This document shows, piece by piece, positions 39,393 through 56,599 of a stretch of 64,000 nucleotides of DNA (within the stretch, counting starts at the first letter, position 1; each line of letters opens with the position of its first letter). The notes beneath the pieces are model-generated. The model worked only from the letters and a program-made list of their open reading frames with translations. It did not search any database and was not told the DNA's origin. The stretch is taken from the NCBI RefSeq assembly GCF_014171595.1, contig NZ_CP050451.1, positions 1,116,001-1,180,000 on the forward strand, written 5' to 3'. A program made the translations under genes and the position numbers. Source of the stretch: Massilia sp. Se16.2.3. GTDB taxonomy: Bacteria; Pseudomonadota; Gammaproteobacteria; Burkholderiales; Burkholderiaceae_D.

Positions 39393-39655
39393 TCACTTGG
39401 TAGTATCGAAGAGCCTGAAAGTACAAACGTAAGCAAGTCGTTGAAGACTGCCGCTTAGGTTTGGTCTTTTAGAGATCACTGTTGTTCTGTTCTTTAACAA
39501 TCTGGAAGAAGTAAAGTTTTTTTAAGCGTGCAAACGCATCAGCAATGATGAGTGAGCACACTTAGGGTAGTAGTAAAAGTATCAACAAACATGCAACAAG
39601 CTGTACTCCTTGAACTATGACGCTCCCTGGTGCGAACCAGGGGCTAACGTTATAG

Positions 39656-42545
<2,890 letters not shown>

Positions 42546-42670
42546 CTATAACCTTAGCAGGATATGGATTCAAGAAATACAGCGCTGTTTGTTGATACAG
42601 CTGCTACCACTTACTTCTTCCAGATTCAGAGCAGCGTTGCCCATTAGGGAAACGATGCTCGTACAAGTCA

Positions 42671-42785
42671 TGCCTGATGACCATAGCAAGTCGGTCCCAC
42701 CCCTTCCCATCCCGAACAGGACCGTGAAACGACTTTGCGCCGATGATAGTGCTGCAACCAGTGTGAAAGTAGGTTATCGTCAGGC
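42671..42785 (+). rRNA. rrf: 5S ribosomal RNA (rrnA)
   Basis: This 115-nt 5S gene lies 125 bp after the 23S end. Its termini TGCCTGATGA and TCGTCAGGC pair as helix I. Confidence 0.96.
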
Positions 42786-42800
42786 TAGTTATAAGAGAAA

Positions 42801-42832
42801 AACCCGCTGATTGCGATCAGCGGGTTTTTTTT
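42801..42832 (+). terminator. Rho-independent terminator of rrnA
   Basis: AACCCGCTGAT (42801-42811) pairs perfectly with ATCAGCGGGTT (42816-42826), followed by a T-run. Confidence 0.92.
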
Positions 42833-42839
42833 CGTCTTG

Positions 42840-42895
42840 AAAAAACCCGCCGGTCCAGGTCCATACTGTGGACCCTCACCTCCGCGGGGTTTTTT
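42840..42895. terminator. Second, bidirectional terminator-like hairpin after rrnA
   Basis: An A6 run and CCCGC pair with GCGGGG and a T6 run; an inner stem GGTCC/GGACC sits in the loop. A-run left and T-run right allow termination in both directions. The same element follows rrnB. Confidence 0.75.
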
Positions 42896-43044
42896 GCGTT
42901 TGGGCGGCTGTTATATACAAACGAATGCTTCTGTCGGATCCCAGCCGCGTTTCCCTGCCGCGCTCTCCATACTGATGGTCAAAATCAATTCCTTACAGCA
43001 TCATCCGGTATAAGTTTTTAACTTTGCCGTGAATGGGAATGACC

Positions 43045-44748
43045 ATGTCTCGAAACATCTTGCGCGCTGTCTTTGGCCTCGCCACTCTTGCCCTGGCCAG
43101 CACCGCCAGCGCTGCCTCTGCCCCAGCCGGCGTGAAGGATGCGCTAGCGAATGAACCCATCGGTTTGCTGCCGGGCGCGGGATTCCAGCTACGCACGGGA
43201 AAGTGCACGGACTGCCCGGTGCCGAAGCAAAACCTGTGGTATTTCGAGAACGAGATCATTGCTGTACCGGCGAGCTCGGCCGCCACCGCAAGCTTCACAC
43301 CTGGCAGCGACAGGAATCGCGACGTTGCCAACTGGGCGGCGACACCTGCGTCCGCACAGCTCGCCCATCCCTCGCTTGTCTGGATGGGTGCCCCCCAGGT
43401 CCTCGAGGGGGCAACCGTTCTGCCGGGCGCGCGCACGTTGCGCACTGTCGACGGCAAGGACCTGGACATGCGGCTCGTTCCCAAGCTGTCCACCAATCGC
43501 TCGTTCGCTAACGGCGCGACGTTTTCCTATTTCGAAGGGCGCCAGGTCCGACTGCGCGGCGCGCTCGGTAGCGAAAACGGACGCCCGGTCTTTACTGCGC
43601 GCACCATTTGGCCTGCCGACTTTTCGCTCGATACCGCCAGGCTCAAGAACGCGCCACTGAAAGACTCAGCTGAGCTGACCGCGCTCGTGCGCGAGCCGCT
43701 CAAGCCTCAACAGGGCGTCGATACGCGGCTGTTATGGGAGCGTCATCCAGGACAAGCGCGCAATTGGCAGGACAAACCTGTCCTCGGCATTGTGCTCAAC
43801 GGCGCGCAGGGTGACGACGACGAATCCCTGGGCGGTCATTTCGCCATCGCGACCGGACGCTTTGGGAAAAATGGCGACTGGTCGGGCTGGGCGGTGAATA
43901 ATTTCTACAATCTCGATTCGGTCAGCGAAAAAGGCATTGTCGCCGCCACCGTCCCGATGGATAACTATCTCATGGACGTGAACAGCGGGCAGCAATATTA
44001 CCGGCCGTCCTATATGCTGGTGGCGGTACTGAACAACCAGCGTACCGCCGTGGCCTTCCAGGGCGGCGTCCAGCGCGTATTCAACCATTTTTACCGGCAC
44101 GATTTCCGCTACCGCCACGCGGCCGCCAACTGCACGGGCATCAGCGTCGACGTGTTCGAAGCACTTGGCTGGCATGTTCCGAAACGCGGCCCGACCGCGC
44201 CTATCAAATCGCTCGGGGCGTATGCTTATTTATCGGCCAAGGACGTCAGTTTCGCAAGCGGCAGGAAGATTTACGATTATCTGAACGAAGAGCAGACCCG
44301 CCTGTTCCCTGCCGTCGCCTTCGATGCGATGGGGCAGGACCTCCTGCAGCTGGTCAGTGCCGATGGAGTCCAGCCGCGCGCCCTGTCCACGTACGAGCAG
44401 CAACTGCGCGACGACGTCGAAGCGATCATGCTGGTCCGTATTGCGCAAGTGCCGTCCAGCCGCGCCAATGGCTCCGCCCCCGTGTTCTCGTTCGACGAAT
44501 TCAGGTCGCGCGTACCGCAAGACCAGTCGCAATGGAAGATAGTACCCGTGGCCGACCGTCCCTTCCCGGTAGCGCTGCAGGGAGAAGGCTTCGTCGCAGA
44601 GAAAGACCCATCAGTCGTGCCGCTCCCGATCGCGGGCATAGGCGCGACCTTAGTCTTGGGAGCTGTCGCCTGGCGCCGGCGTAAGCAGGCGCAGAAGAAG
44701 ACGATCGCGGCCACCCAGCCTTCTCGTGATCCTGTCGCTGTCGAGTAA
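43045..44748 (+). CDS. Secreted/membrane-anchored protein of unknown function with His...Asn-Cys motif
   Basis: The 567-residue product has a signal peptide (LATLALASTASA) and a C-terminal membrane segment followed by a basic tail (LPIAGIGATLVLGAVAWRRRKQAQKK). I do not recognise a named family. Between about 250 and 390 it contains GGHFAIATGRFG and later HAAANCTGISVDVFEALGW, an order (His, then Asn-Cys at a helix start) like permuted NlpC/P60 papain-fold proteins; this is inference. A Cys pair CTDC lies near residue 55. It sits alone between rrnA and rrnB. ATGs at 43033 and 43039 are also in frame. Confidence 0.8.
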   Translation: MSRNILRAVFGLATLALASTASAASAPAGVKDALANEPIGLLPGAGFQLRTGKCTDCPVPKQNLWYFENEIIAVPASSAATASFTPGSDRNRDVANWAATPASAQLAHPSLVWMGAPQVLEGATVLPGARTLRTVDGKDLDMRLVPKLSTNRSFANGATFSYFEGRQVRLRGALGSENGRPVFTARTIWPADFSLDTARLKNAPLKDSAELTALVREPLKPQQGVDTRLLWERHPGQARNWQDKPVLGIVLNGAQGDDDESLGGHFAIATGRFGKNGDWSGWAVNNFYNLDSVSEKGIVAATVPMDNYLMDVNSGQQYYRPSYMLVAVLNNQRTAVAFQGGVQRVFNHFYRHDFRYRHAAANCTGISVDVFEALGWHVPKRGPTAPIKSLGAYAYLSAKDVSFASGRKIYDYLNEEQTRLFPAVAFDAMGQDLLQLVSADGVQPRALSTYEQQLRDDVEAIMLVRIAQVPSSRANGSAPVFSFDEFRSRVPQDQSQWKIVPVADRPFPVALQGEGFVAEKDPSVVPLPIAGIGATLVLGAVAWRRRKQAQKKTIAATQPSRDPVAVE

Positions 44749-44881
44749 AAAAGCACAGACAACAAGGCCGCATCCTTATTGCGCTTGCCCCACACCTGGC
44801 AGAGAGGGCTTCAAGAAATTTGCATCGTCGCCCCTGGTAAGCGAGATGCCAGAGGCGGCGAAGATTTTTTCTGCAACGCTC

Positions 44882-44911
44882 TTGCGCACGACGTCAGACC
44901 TTTGTTATGAT
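44882..44911 (+). promoter_or_regulatory. rrnB promoter P1
   Basis: TTGCGC and TATGAT with an 18-bp spacer. The rest of the 44749-45322 leader closely follows that of rrnA, with a short CCCTCGGCGGGAGC insertion before boxA. Confidence 0.65.
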
Positions 44912-45018
44912 TCGCGTCCGCTTCGCAGCAAGCTGTGTCGCTGATGAAAACTGCAACGAAATCAAGTAGTTGAGTTGACAACAGCAAACACAAAATCTGC
45001 GGTGAAGCAAAGAAGGGG

Positions 45019-45047
45019 TTGACGAAGATCGCGAAACACTGCATAAT
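45019..45047 (+). promoter_or_regulatory. rrnB promoter P2
   Basis: TTGACG and CATAAT with a 17-bp spacer, identical to rrnA P2. Confidence 0.75.
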
Positions 45048-45322
45048 CTCACTTCTCTGCTGCTGACGAACAAAACGATTCGCGACAAAGCAGCAAGGCA
45101 GTACCGCCCTCGGCGGGAGCCAAAGTTCTTTAACAATTAACAGTCGATAAGTGTGGGCGTTTGATGAAGGTGCCAGCTGACTAGTTCAGCTGATTACTTA
45201 AATTATCAAATGTTCACAAAAGTATTAAGCGTTGTCTCAGCAATGAGATAACGGTCAGTATCTTGAGTGAGCGACTCCGCTAGCAATAGCGGATGACACG
45301 AAAGTGTCAACAAACAGAGATT

Positions 45323-50004
<4,682 letters not shown>

Positions 50005-50128
50005 CTATAACCTTAGCAGGATATGGATTCAAGAATACAGCGCTGTTTGTTGATACAGCTGCTACCACTTACTTCTTCCAGATTCAGAGTAGCGTTACCC
50101 ACAAGGGAAACGATGCTCGTACAAGTCA

Positions 50129-50243
50129 TGCCTGATGACCATAGCAAGTCGGTCCCACCCCTTCCCATCCCGAACAGGACCGTGAAACGACTTTGCGCCG
50201 ATGATAGTGCTGCAACCAGTGTGAAAGTAGGTTATCGTCAGGC
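50129..50243 (+). rRNA. rrf: 5S ribosomal RNA (rrnB)
   Basis: The 115-nt gene appears identical to the rrnA 5S, 124 bp after the 23S end. Confidence 0.96.
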
Positions 50244-50258
50244 TAGTTATAAGAGAAA

Positions 50259-50290
50259 AACCCGCTGATTGCGATCAGCGGGTTTTTTTT
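50259..50290 (+). terminator. Rho-independent terminator of rrnB
   Basis: Same 11-bp stem (AACCCGCTGAT / ATCAGCGGGTT) and T-run as rrnA. Confidence 0.92.
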
Positions 50291-50297
50291 CGTCTTG

Positions 50298-50355
50298 AAA
50301 AAACCCCGCCGGGTCAGGTCCATACTGCGGACCCTCACCTCCGCGGGGTTTTTTT
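50298..50355. terminator. Second, bidirectional terminator-like hairpin after rrnB
   Basis: AAAAAACCCCGC pairs perfectly with GCGGGGTTTTTT; the loop has an inner stem GGTCC/GGACC. Homologous to 42840-42895. Confidence 0.78.
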
Positions 50356-50483
50356 GCGTTTGGGCGGCTGTTTTTGCCCAGGGACTGCGGCAGAGCCGCC
50401 AACGCGCAACCGAATGTAACGCCCGTTGAAAGTCCGCGTCCCCGCACTACACTCCAATCAGATTGGCAGTTTCGGAGGCGAAC

Positions 50484-50789
50484 ATGGACACGCAACTCGA
50501 CGGGCACGCAGGCGTACAGGCAAGCAACCGGATGAAGCGACATGGATTACGGCGCTCTCTTGCCGCACTGCTGCTTGCTGGTGGACTGGGAGGCTGCGTG
50601 TATGCGCCGCCGTATGGCGCTTACGATCCCTATTATCCCGGCTACAGCTACCCTGCCTACGTCGGGCCGCCTGTCTCCGTCGGCCTCGGCTTCGGATATG
50701 TCGAGCACCGCCACAGCTATCACGGCGGTGGCTACGGTCATGGCCGGCACCATGGGTATGGCCGAGGCCACGGTTGGGGAAGACGCTAG
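50484..50789 (+). CDS. Small lipoprotein with Tyr/Pro- and Gly/His-rich tail
   Basis: The 101-residue product starts at ATG 50484 with GGAGG upstream. It has a signal sequence with lipobox-like GGLGGC (LLLAGGLGGC). The mature part is low-complexity: YAPPYGAYDPYYPGYSYP, then HRHSYHGGGYGHGRHHGYGRGHGWGRR. Similar Tyr/Pro/Gly-rich small lipoproteins are common and uncharacterised. The His-rich end could bind metal, which is only a possibility. Confidence 0.75.
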   Translation: MDTQLDGHAGVQASNRMKRHGLRRSLAALLLAGGLGGCVYAPPYGAYDPYYPGYSYPAYVGPPVSVGLGFGYVEHRHSYHGGGYGHGRHHGYGRGHGWGRR

Positions 50790-50876
50790 GTCGTCCGGCC
50801 AAATTGGCAACGAGGGACGGCGGTTCGATGGCACGCAGGAATAGGCGGCGTATCGAACCGCGCCCAAGCCTTGGTG

Positions 50877-51000
50877 CGCCTGACAAGCCTCCATCGCTGT
50901 GTTGCACCCGCTCGCCGTACGGGCGCACTGTCTTCCGGTTCGCCGATGCGACGGCTGCGTCGGGTGGCCGCATCCCTTGCTATGAAGGTTTTGTCAGGCG
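50877..51000. repeat. attC-like inverted-repeat element, copy 2
   Basis: The 124-bp unit is bounded by CGCCTGACAA and TTGTCAGGCG. The next inner arms CCTCCAT and ATGAAGG pair with one mismatch. It is homologous to 34482-34594 and ends 3 bp before the stop codon of the isoamylase gene. Confidence 0.72.
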
Positions 51001-51003
51001 TTC

Positions 51004-53301
51004 TTATTTAGCGATCAGCACCAGCGTCCCGCGCCCGCACACGCCATAACCGGCATTTTCGCCGCCTACCAGGACCTCCGTTCCCGGCGCCTGCACTTGG
51101 GAGGCGCCTTCCGCCCAGTTGCAGGTATCGGTCACGCGGTACCAGTTTTTGCCGGTGCCCGGCCATGGCAGCGTGAAATTCACCTGGGCGCTCCAGGCAT
51201 TGTGGGCCACATAAATGCTCGAGGCAGGATCGCCGAACTCGGTGCCATCGATGCGCCAGGCAATCGCATGATTGGCTGAGTTATTGAAATAGGTGGCATC
51301 GGCGACACCGCCGTCCGGCCTGAACCAGCGCAGCTGCTCCATGATGTTGCCGTTGTTATCGGCGCTCGAATAGAAGTCCGCCGGACGTAGGGCTGGATGC
51401 GCTTTGCGGAAGGCGATTATCGCCCTGGTGAAGGCCTGGAAGTTCGCCTGGTCCGTGGTGCGACTCCAGTTCAGCCAGTTGGCGGAGGAATCCAGGTTAT
51501 ACGGATTGTTGTTGCAGTTCAGGCTGCGTAAAGCCTCGTCGCCGCCGACCATCATCGGCACGCCGGCCGACAGCATCATCAGCGCCATGCCGTTACGCGC
51601 AGCCTTTCTCTGGTCGGCAGCAATGCCTCCCTGGTCCCAGCTGTTGTTATTGTCCTCACCACCATCGCTCGGCCCATACGGCCAAGCCTGGTTATTGTTC
51701 TTGCTGTTGCAGCTATACAGGTCTTTCAGGGTGAAGCCGTCATGCGCGGTAATGAAGTTCACCGAATGCCAGGGCTTGCGGCCATCGTCTCCATATAAGT
51801 CGCTGGAGCCGGCAAAGCGCGTCGCCATTTGTCCGGTTGTCGTCGCCACCGTGCCGAGCTTGTTCTGTGCCGTGCGCACGACGTCGCGGTAGGCGCCGTT
51901 CCATTCGGCCCAGCCGCTGGGGAAGCCGCCCACTTGATAGGAATTGCCGCCGATCGCCCAGGGCTCGGCGATCAGATCGACGCCACTGCCGCCGGCCGCG
52001 GGCCGCGGCGGCAGTTCGGCGACGATGCGGTTCAGCGCGTTACCCGCATCCATTTTGTCGAAGTTAAAACAGCCGTGCTGGCAGCTGTTGCCCAGGACCG
52101 AAGCGAGATCGAAGCGATAGCCGTCCACGCCCAGCTTGTCGCGCCAGTAGGCGAGCGAATCGACAATCAGGTTCTGGGCGATCGGGTTGCGCGTATTGTA
52201 GTTGCCGCCTACGCCAGTGTTGTCCCAGGAATTCTGCAAATCCGACGTCAGGCTGTAATAAGTGGGGTTGTCGAGGCCACGCATGCCGTACAGGTTATAG
52301 GTGGTCTTGTCGGCGCTGTTCCACGCCCCGCCTTCGCCCGTGTGGTTATAGACGACGTCGATCAGCACCTTGATGCCCTTGTCGTGGAACGCTTTCACCA
52401 TTTCCTTGAACTCGCGCGTCGGCCCGCCCGGGCTTTTGTCGTAGGCATAACGTCGATCGGGCGCGAAATAGGCCAGGGTCATGTAGCCCCAGTAGTTGTC
52501 GCCTTGCGTTGTAGTCGGGACATTGTCGTTGGTATCGTTCTGCGTCTCCTGTACCGGCAGGAACTCGATCGCCGTCACGCCCAGGCTGGCAAGCGCGGCC
52601 GCCTTCAAGGCGGCGCCCTTGTAGGTGCCGCGGTAGGCTGCCGTGATCGAGGTGTCGTTCATGGTCAAGCCGCGCACATGGGCTTCGTACACGACGTCGT
52701 CCTTCAGCGCGCGCGTTGGCTTGGTGCCGATCGACTGGCTGTCGCCGGCGAGCACGATGCCTTTTGGCGCCGAGGAACCGCTGTCGATGTTCCGGTAGGT
52801 AGGGCCGCTGGCGTAGATCGTGCCGTTGCTCATGGTCGACGTGGTCGGGTCATGGCTCAGCTCAAGCGCATAGGGGTCGGTCAGCAGTTTATTAGGATTG
52901 AAGCGGTTGCCGGCGGCGTCGACATCGCTGATGAAGCCAAGCCCGGAACCCTTGGTCCAGCTGCTGTGATACGGCCAGTTCGGTCCCCAGGCGCGGTAGC
53001 CATAATAGAGCGTGCCGCCCAGCCCCTGGCCGCCCAGGGTCGCGGTCGGGATCGTCACGCTCCAGACGCCGCCCGTATTGGTCATCAGGTAGCGCGCCTT
53101 TTCGGCGCTGCCGGTGGCAGTGCTGTACAGGTAAAGCTCGATCCGGGTGGCTTTGCTCGAGTGCACCTTGAAGGTGACATTCGCCTTGGTGGCGTCGTAG
53201 GCGGCGCCGAGCTTGTTGGGGTTGATTGCCGCCCAGGCCGGCGTGGCAAGCAGAGCGCCCGTGATCAGGGCGGATAGCAGGGTGCGGTGCAGCTTCATCA
53301 T
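51004..53301 (-). CDS. Secreted isoamylase (glycogen/amylopectin debranching, GH13)
   Basis: The enzyme hydrolyses alpha-1,6 branches of glycogen and amylopectin outside the cytoplasm. The 765-residue product has a signal peptide (LLATPAWA-A), an N-terminal CBM48-like beta domain (NVTFKVHSSKATRIELYLY) and a GH13 barrel: DVVYNHTGEG (region I), GYRFDLAS with nucleophile D398, IAEPWA with E446, and TAHDGFTL with D521. These spacings fit Pseudomonas-type isoamylase. The C-terminus is a beta domain. GGAGA lies before the ATG at 53301. Confidence 0.94.
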   Translation of the reverse strand: MMKLHRTLLSALITGALLATPAWAAINPNKLGAAYDATKANVTFKVHSSKATRIELYLYSTATGSAEKARYLMTNTGGVWSVTIPTATLGGQGLGGTLYYGYRAWGPNWPYHSSWTKGSGLGFISDVDAAGNRFNPNKLLTDPYALELSHDPTTSTMSNGTIYASGPTYRNIDSGSSAPKGIVLAGDSQSIGTKPTRALKDDVVYEAHVRGLTMNDTSITAAYRGTYKGAALKAAALASLGVTAIEFLPVQETQNDTNDNVPTTTQGDNYWGYMTLAYFAPDRRYAYDKSPGGPTREFKEMVKAFHDKGIKVLIDVVYNHTGEGGAWNSADKTTYNLYGMRGLDNPTYYSLTSDLQNSWDNTGVGGNYNTRNPIAQNLIVDSLAYWRDKLGVDGYRFDLASVLGNSCQHGCFNFDKMDAGNALNRIVAELPPRPAAGGSGVDLIAEPWAIGGNSYQVGGFPSGWAEWNGAYRDVVRTAQNKLGTVATTTGQMATRFAGSSDLYGDDGRKPWHSVNFITAHDGFTLKDLYSCNSKNNNQAWPYGPSDGGEDNNNSWDQGGIAADQRKAARNGMALMMLSAGVPMMVGGDEALRSLNCNNNPYNLDSSANWLNWSRTTDQANFQAFTRAIIAFRKAHPALRPADFYSSADNNGNIMEQLRWFRPDGGVADATYFNNSANHAIAWRIDGTEFGDPASSIYVAHNAWSAQVNFTLPWPGTGKNWYRVTDTCNWAEGASQVQAPGTEVLVGGENAGYGVCGRGTLVLIAK

Positions 53302-53590
53302 CGTGTCTCCGTATTGTGTGTTATCGCATCGTTTAGCCGGAGACTGGCCTGCCGCGGCGAGCCAACATGGAGTCTCCTGACTGCCTCTCAGGCGGACATG
53401 TACTTTCGCTACCTCTACTGGGCCGCTCATCAATACATCAAGGCGACGCTACTCCCGTGCTCATTCCAAGTCAATCGTGTTCAGGTAGTTTTGCTACGCG
53501 CGATCTGGCGCTAATGGTCGGTGCTGCGGTCGCGGACGAATCTGGGGCACAATGTCTTGTAATGTTGCCATTCCAATAAACAGGACGAGC

Positions 53591-55072
53591 ATGAACGAAC
53601 AGCTTGCACGGCGCGTCGTACTGGTACGGGCGATCGAAACGGCCGATACGCAGCATCAGGTCTTGAGTGAAGACGATCGAAAATATGCCAGCCGCAGCGC
53701 GCGCGAGCTGGCGGCCTGGCAGGCGGCGGACAGCAAAAGCGCCGTCACGCAGGAGCATTTCCTGGGCCAGCGCGCCGAGCAAATCCTCAAGCGCCTGGCC
53801 GAGCGCACGCCTGCATTCGGCGCTTTTCAGAAACGCGGCCTGGGCATGCCGGGCGTGTGGGCTGCCTTACCCTTGCTGGCTTTGCTCGCCGGTGCGCTGC
53901 TCGACCGCATCGCCGACCCGCACCGAGTCGACCTGCTGTCGGCGCCGCTCATCGGTATCGTGGCCTGGAATCTCCTTGTCTACCTGTCCCTGTTGGTGTG
54001 GGCTCTGGTTCCCCGCCGCAAGACGGGGCCTGCGGGTGGCGGTCTCTTGCGCCGCCTGAGTGTGGGCAAGCCGGCCGTGCCGCGCAAGCTGCCCTCGGCC
54101 CTGTCCACCGGCGTTGCCAACTTCATGGGCGAGTGGGCACTCCTCAGCGAGCCGCTCACCCGCGCGCGGCTGTCGCGCACGGTGCACCTGGCGGCTGCCG
54201 CATTCGCCCTCGGCGCTGTGTTGTCCCTGTATGCGCGTGGCCTGCTGACCCAATATATTGCCGGCTGGGAGAGCACCTTCCTCGACGCGAACCAGGTACA
54301 CACGCTGCTGTCCTGGCTGTTCGCGCCGGCGCTGTTCGTGTTCCGGCAATTGCAAGGTTTTTCGCTGGCAGACATCGAGGCGCTGCGCTTCACGGCCAAC
54401 ACGCCGCCCGGCGGTGGCGAGCGCTGGGTACACCTGTACGGGGCGACGATCCTGCTGCTGGTGGTGCTGCCGCGCCCGGTATTGGCCGCCATTGCCGCCA
54501 TGCGCGCGGCGCGCCTGAAGCGGCGTTTCCCGCTGGAGCTCGAGCACCCGTATTTCCGCAAGCTGGCCGACAGCATCGGCGCCGGTACGCCCGCCGTCCT
54601 GCGCGTGCTGCCGTACAGCTTCACGCTGGACGAGGCGCGCGACCGCGGCCTCTGGACCGTGGCGGCGATGGCCCTCGGCGCCCAGGCGCGGGTGCTGCTG
54701 CGCCCGACCGTGCCCTATGGCGAGGAACCGAAGGAGGCGCTGCGCGAGAACGGCTTCGACGAAGCCGGCGTCACCGTCACCGCCGCCCTGTTCAGCCTGT
54801 CTGCCACGCCGGAGAAGGAAAACCACGGCGCCTTCCTCGACCATCTCGTACGTTCCAGCCGCCGCGGCGTGGCCGTACTGCTCGACGAATCAGGCCTGCT
54901 CGAGCGCGGTGCCGGCCAAGCCGGTCTGGAAGCGCGCCTTGCCGAGCGCATTGCCCTGTGGCGCCAGTTCTGCAGTTTCCATGGCACCGCAGCCACGATC
55001 GTGAACCTGCTCGACCCGGCGAAACGGCCGATCGAACTGGGCGCGGGACTGGCCCTGCCGGAGCTGCGCTGA
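53591..55072 (+). CDS. DUF2868 membrane protein
   Basis: The 493-residue product has an N-terminal soluble region (1-85) with the family-like LVRAIETADTQHQVLSEDDR, about four hydrophobic segments (such as VWAALPLLALLAGALL, LIGIVAWNLLVYLSLLVWAL) and a cytoplasmic C-terminal part. Its stop overlaps the start of the DUF3482 GTPase gene (TGATG), the usual DUF2868-DUF3482 pairing. The function is unknown; the pair may act at the membrane. Confidence 0.88.
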   Translation: MNEQLARRVVLVRAIETADTQHQVLSEDDRKYASRSARELAAWQAADSKSAVTQEHFLGQRAEQILKRLAERTPAFGAFQKRGLGMPGVWAALPLLALLAGALLDRIADPHRVDLLSAPLIGIVAWNLLVYLSLLVWALVPRRKTGPAGGGLLRRLSVGKPAVPRKLPSALSTGVANFMGEWALLSEPLTRARLSRTVHLAAAAFALGAVLSLYARGLLTQYIAGWESTFLDANQVHTLLSWLFAPALFVFRQLQGFSLADIEALRFTANTPPGGGERWVHLYGATILLLVVLPRPVLAAIAAMRAARLKRRFPLELEHPYFRKLADSIGAGTPAVLRVLPYSFTLDEARDRGLWTVAAMALGAQARVLLRPTVPYGEEPKEALRENGFDEAGVTVTAALFSLSATPEKENHGAFLDHLVRSSRRGVAVLLDESGLLERGAGQAGLEARLAERIALWRQFCSFHGTAATIVNLLDPAKRPIELGAGLALPELR

Positions 55073-56599
55073 TGGACGCCCCGGTCAAGATCCAGTTTGC
55101 GCTGGTATCGCATACGAACAACGGCAAGACCACGCTCGCGCGCACGCTGGTGGGCGCGGACGTAGGCGAAGTGCGCGACGCGGCCCACGTCACCACCTTC
55201 GCTGAAGCCCATCCGCTGCAGACGAGCGCGGCCGGCGACACCCTGTTGCTGTGGGACACGCCCGGCTTTGGCGACTCGGTACGCCTGCTGAAACGCCTGG
55301 CCCTCGCCGGCAACCCGATCGGCTGGTTCTTGCGTGAAGTGTTCGACCGCTACCGCGACCGTCCGTTCTGGCTCAGCCAGCAGGCTTTGCGCGCGGCCAA
55401 GGAAGAAGCCGATATCGTGCTGTATCTCGTCAATTCCTCCGAGGCGCCGGGCGACGCCGGTTACCTGCCGGCGGAGATGAACATTCTCGAATGGCTGGGC
55501 AAACCGGTGGTGGTGCTGCTCAACCAGCTAGGCCCGCCCCGGCCCGGCGCCGTGGAAAGTGCCGAGCAGCAGGAGTGGAAGTCGCACCTGGCGCGTTTTC
55601 CCGTCGTGCGCGAGGTGCTGGCACTGGACGCCTTCGCCCGCTGCTGGGTGCACGAACATGTATTTTACGAAACGGTCGCGCCGCTGCTCGACCCCGCCAA
55701 GCAGCCGGGCTACGCACGCCTGCGGGCGGCCTGGGACAGCCACAACCGGCAACGCTATGCCAGCGCGCTGCGCATGACGGCCGAGCAGGTGACGAATGCG
55801 GCGCGCGACAGCGAAGCCGTTCTGGAGGAGGGCGGCGGCCTGTTGCGCGGTGCCATGAAGGCGGTCGGACTGGGGCGCGACCAGCAGAAACGCCGGGAGG
55901 CGGCGATGGCGGCGCTGGTCGAGCGGCTCAATGGCGAGATCGGCAAGACAACGATGCGCATGCTGGTGCTGCACAAGATCGATCCGGGCGAGGCGACCAA
56001 GGTCAATGCGCGCGTGCGCGAGAATTTCGCGATCAAGGCGCCGATCGACAGGGCACAGGCGGGCTTGCTCGGTGCCGTGGTGTCGGGCGCGGCAACGGGC
56101 TTGTCGGCCGATTTGATGGCTGGCGGTCTGACCCCGGGTGGCGGGGCGCTGCTGGGGGGCGCTTGTCGGTGGACTCACCGCGGCCGGTGCCGCCCGGGGT
56201 TTCAACGGGGCAAGGACCGCGACAAGCCGAGCGTGCAGTTCGCCGACGCTTTCCTGCAGACCTTGCTCGTGGGCGCGGTGCTGCGCTACCTGGCCGTTGC
56301 CCACTTCGGCCGTGGGCGCGGCAATTATGTAGAGGGCGAGGCGCCGCCCTTCTGGCAGGCGGAAGTGGAGGCCGTGCTGGCCGCGCAAGGGGCTGACTTG
56401 CCGGCACTCTGGCGCGATGCGCGCTGCCACCGACAGCGAAGCGGCGTTGGCGCCGGTCCGTGAGCTCGTCAGCCGCGTCACCGACGCGACGCTGGCGCGG
56501 CTGTATCCGGACGCTGCGCCGCAGCTGGGCTTGCTGGCTGCGGCGAAAGATGTGGCTGGGACAATGCCGCCGTCTAGCGAAATCCGTACTGCGCGCTGA
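55072..56599 (+). CDS. DUF3482-type GTPase (several frameshifts in this sequence)
   Basis: The N-terminal GTPase domain is intact: P-loop SHTNNGKTTLARTL, G3 WDTPGFGD, and a degenerate G4 VVLLNQLG. The C-terminal region is disturbed. At about 56152-56205 the sense leaves the frame for LVGGLTAAGAARGFN and then returns (KDRDKPSVQFADAF), as expected from one extra G in a G6 run (56154-56159) and one missing base near 56208. Near 56415 a further shift leads to RAATDSEAALAPVRELVSRV and a stop at 56599. Corrected, the protein would have about 508 residues. The 3' end overlaps the convergent TonB receptor gene by 26 bp. Confidence 0.82.

Noticed and set aside
53857..55071. Upstream extension of the DUF3482 frame, overlapping DUF2868
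   Set aside because: The sequence is Arg/Ala/Pro-rich shadow; the real start is the ATG at 55072.
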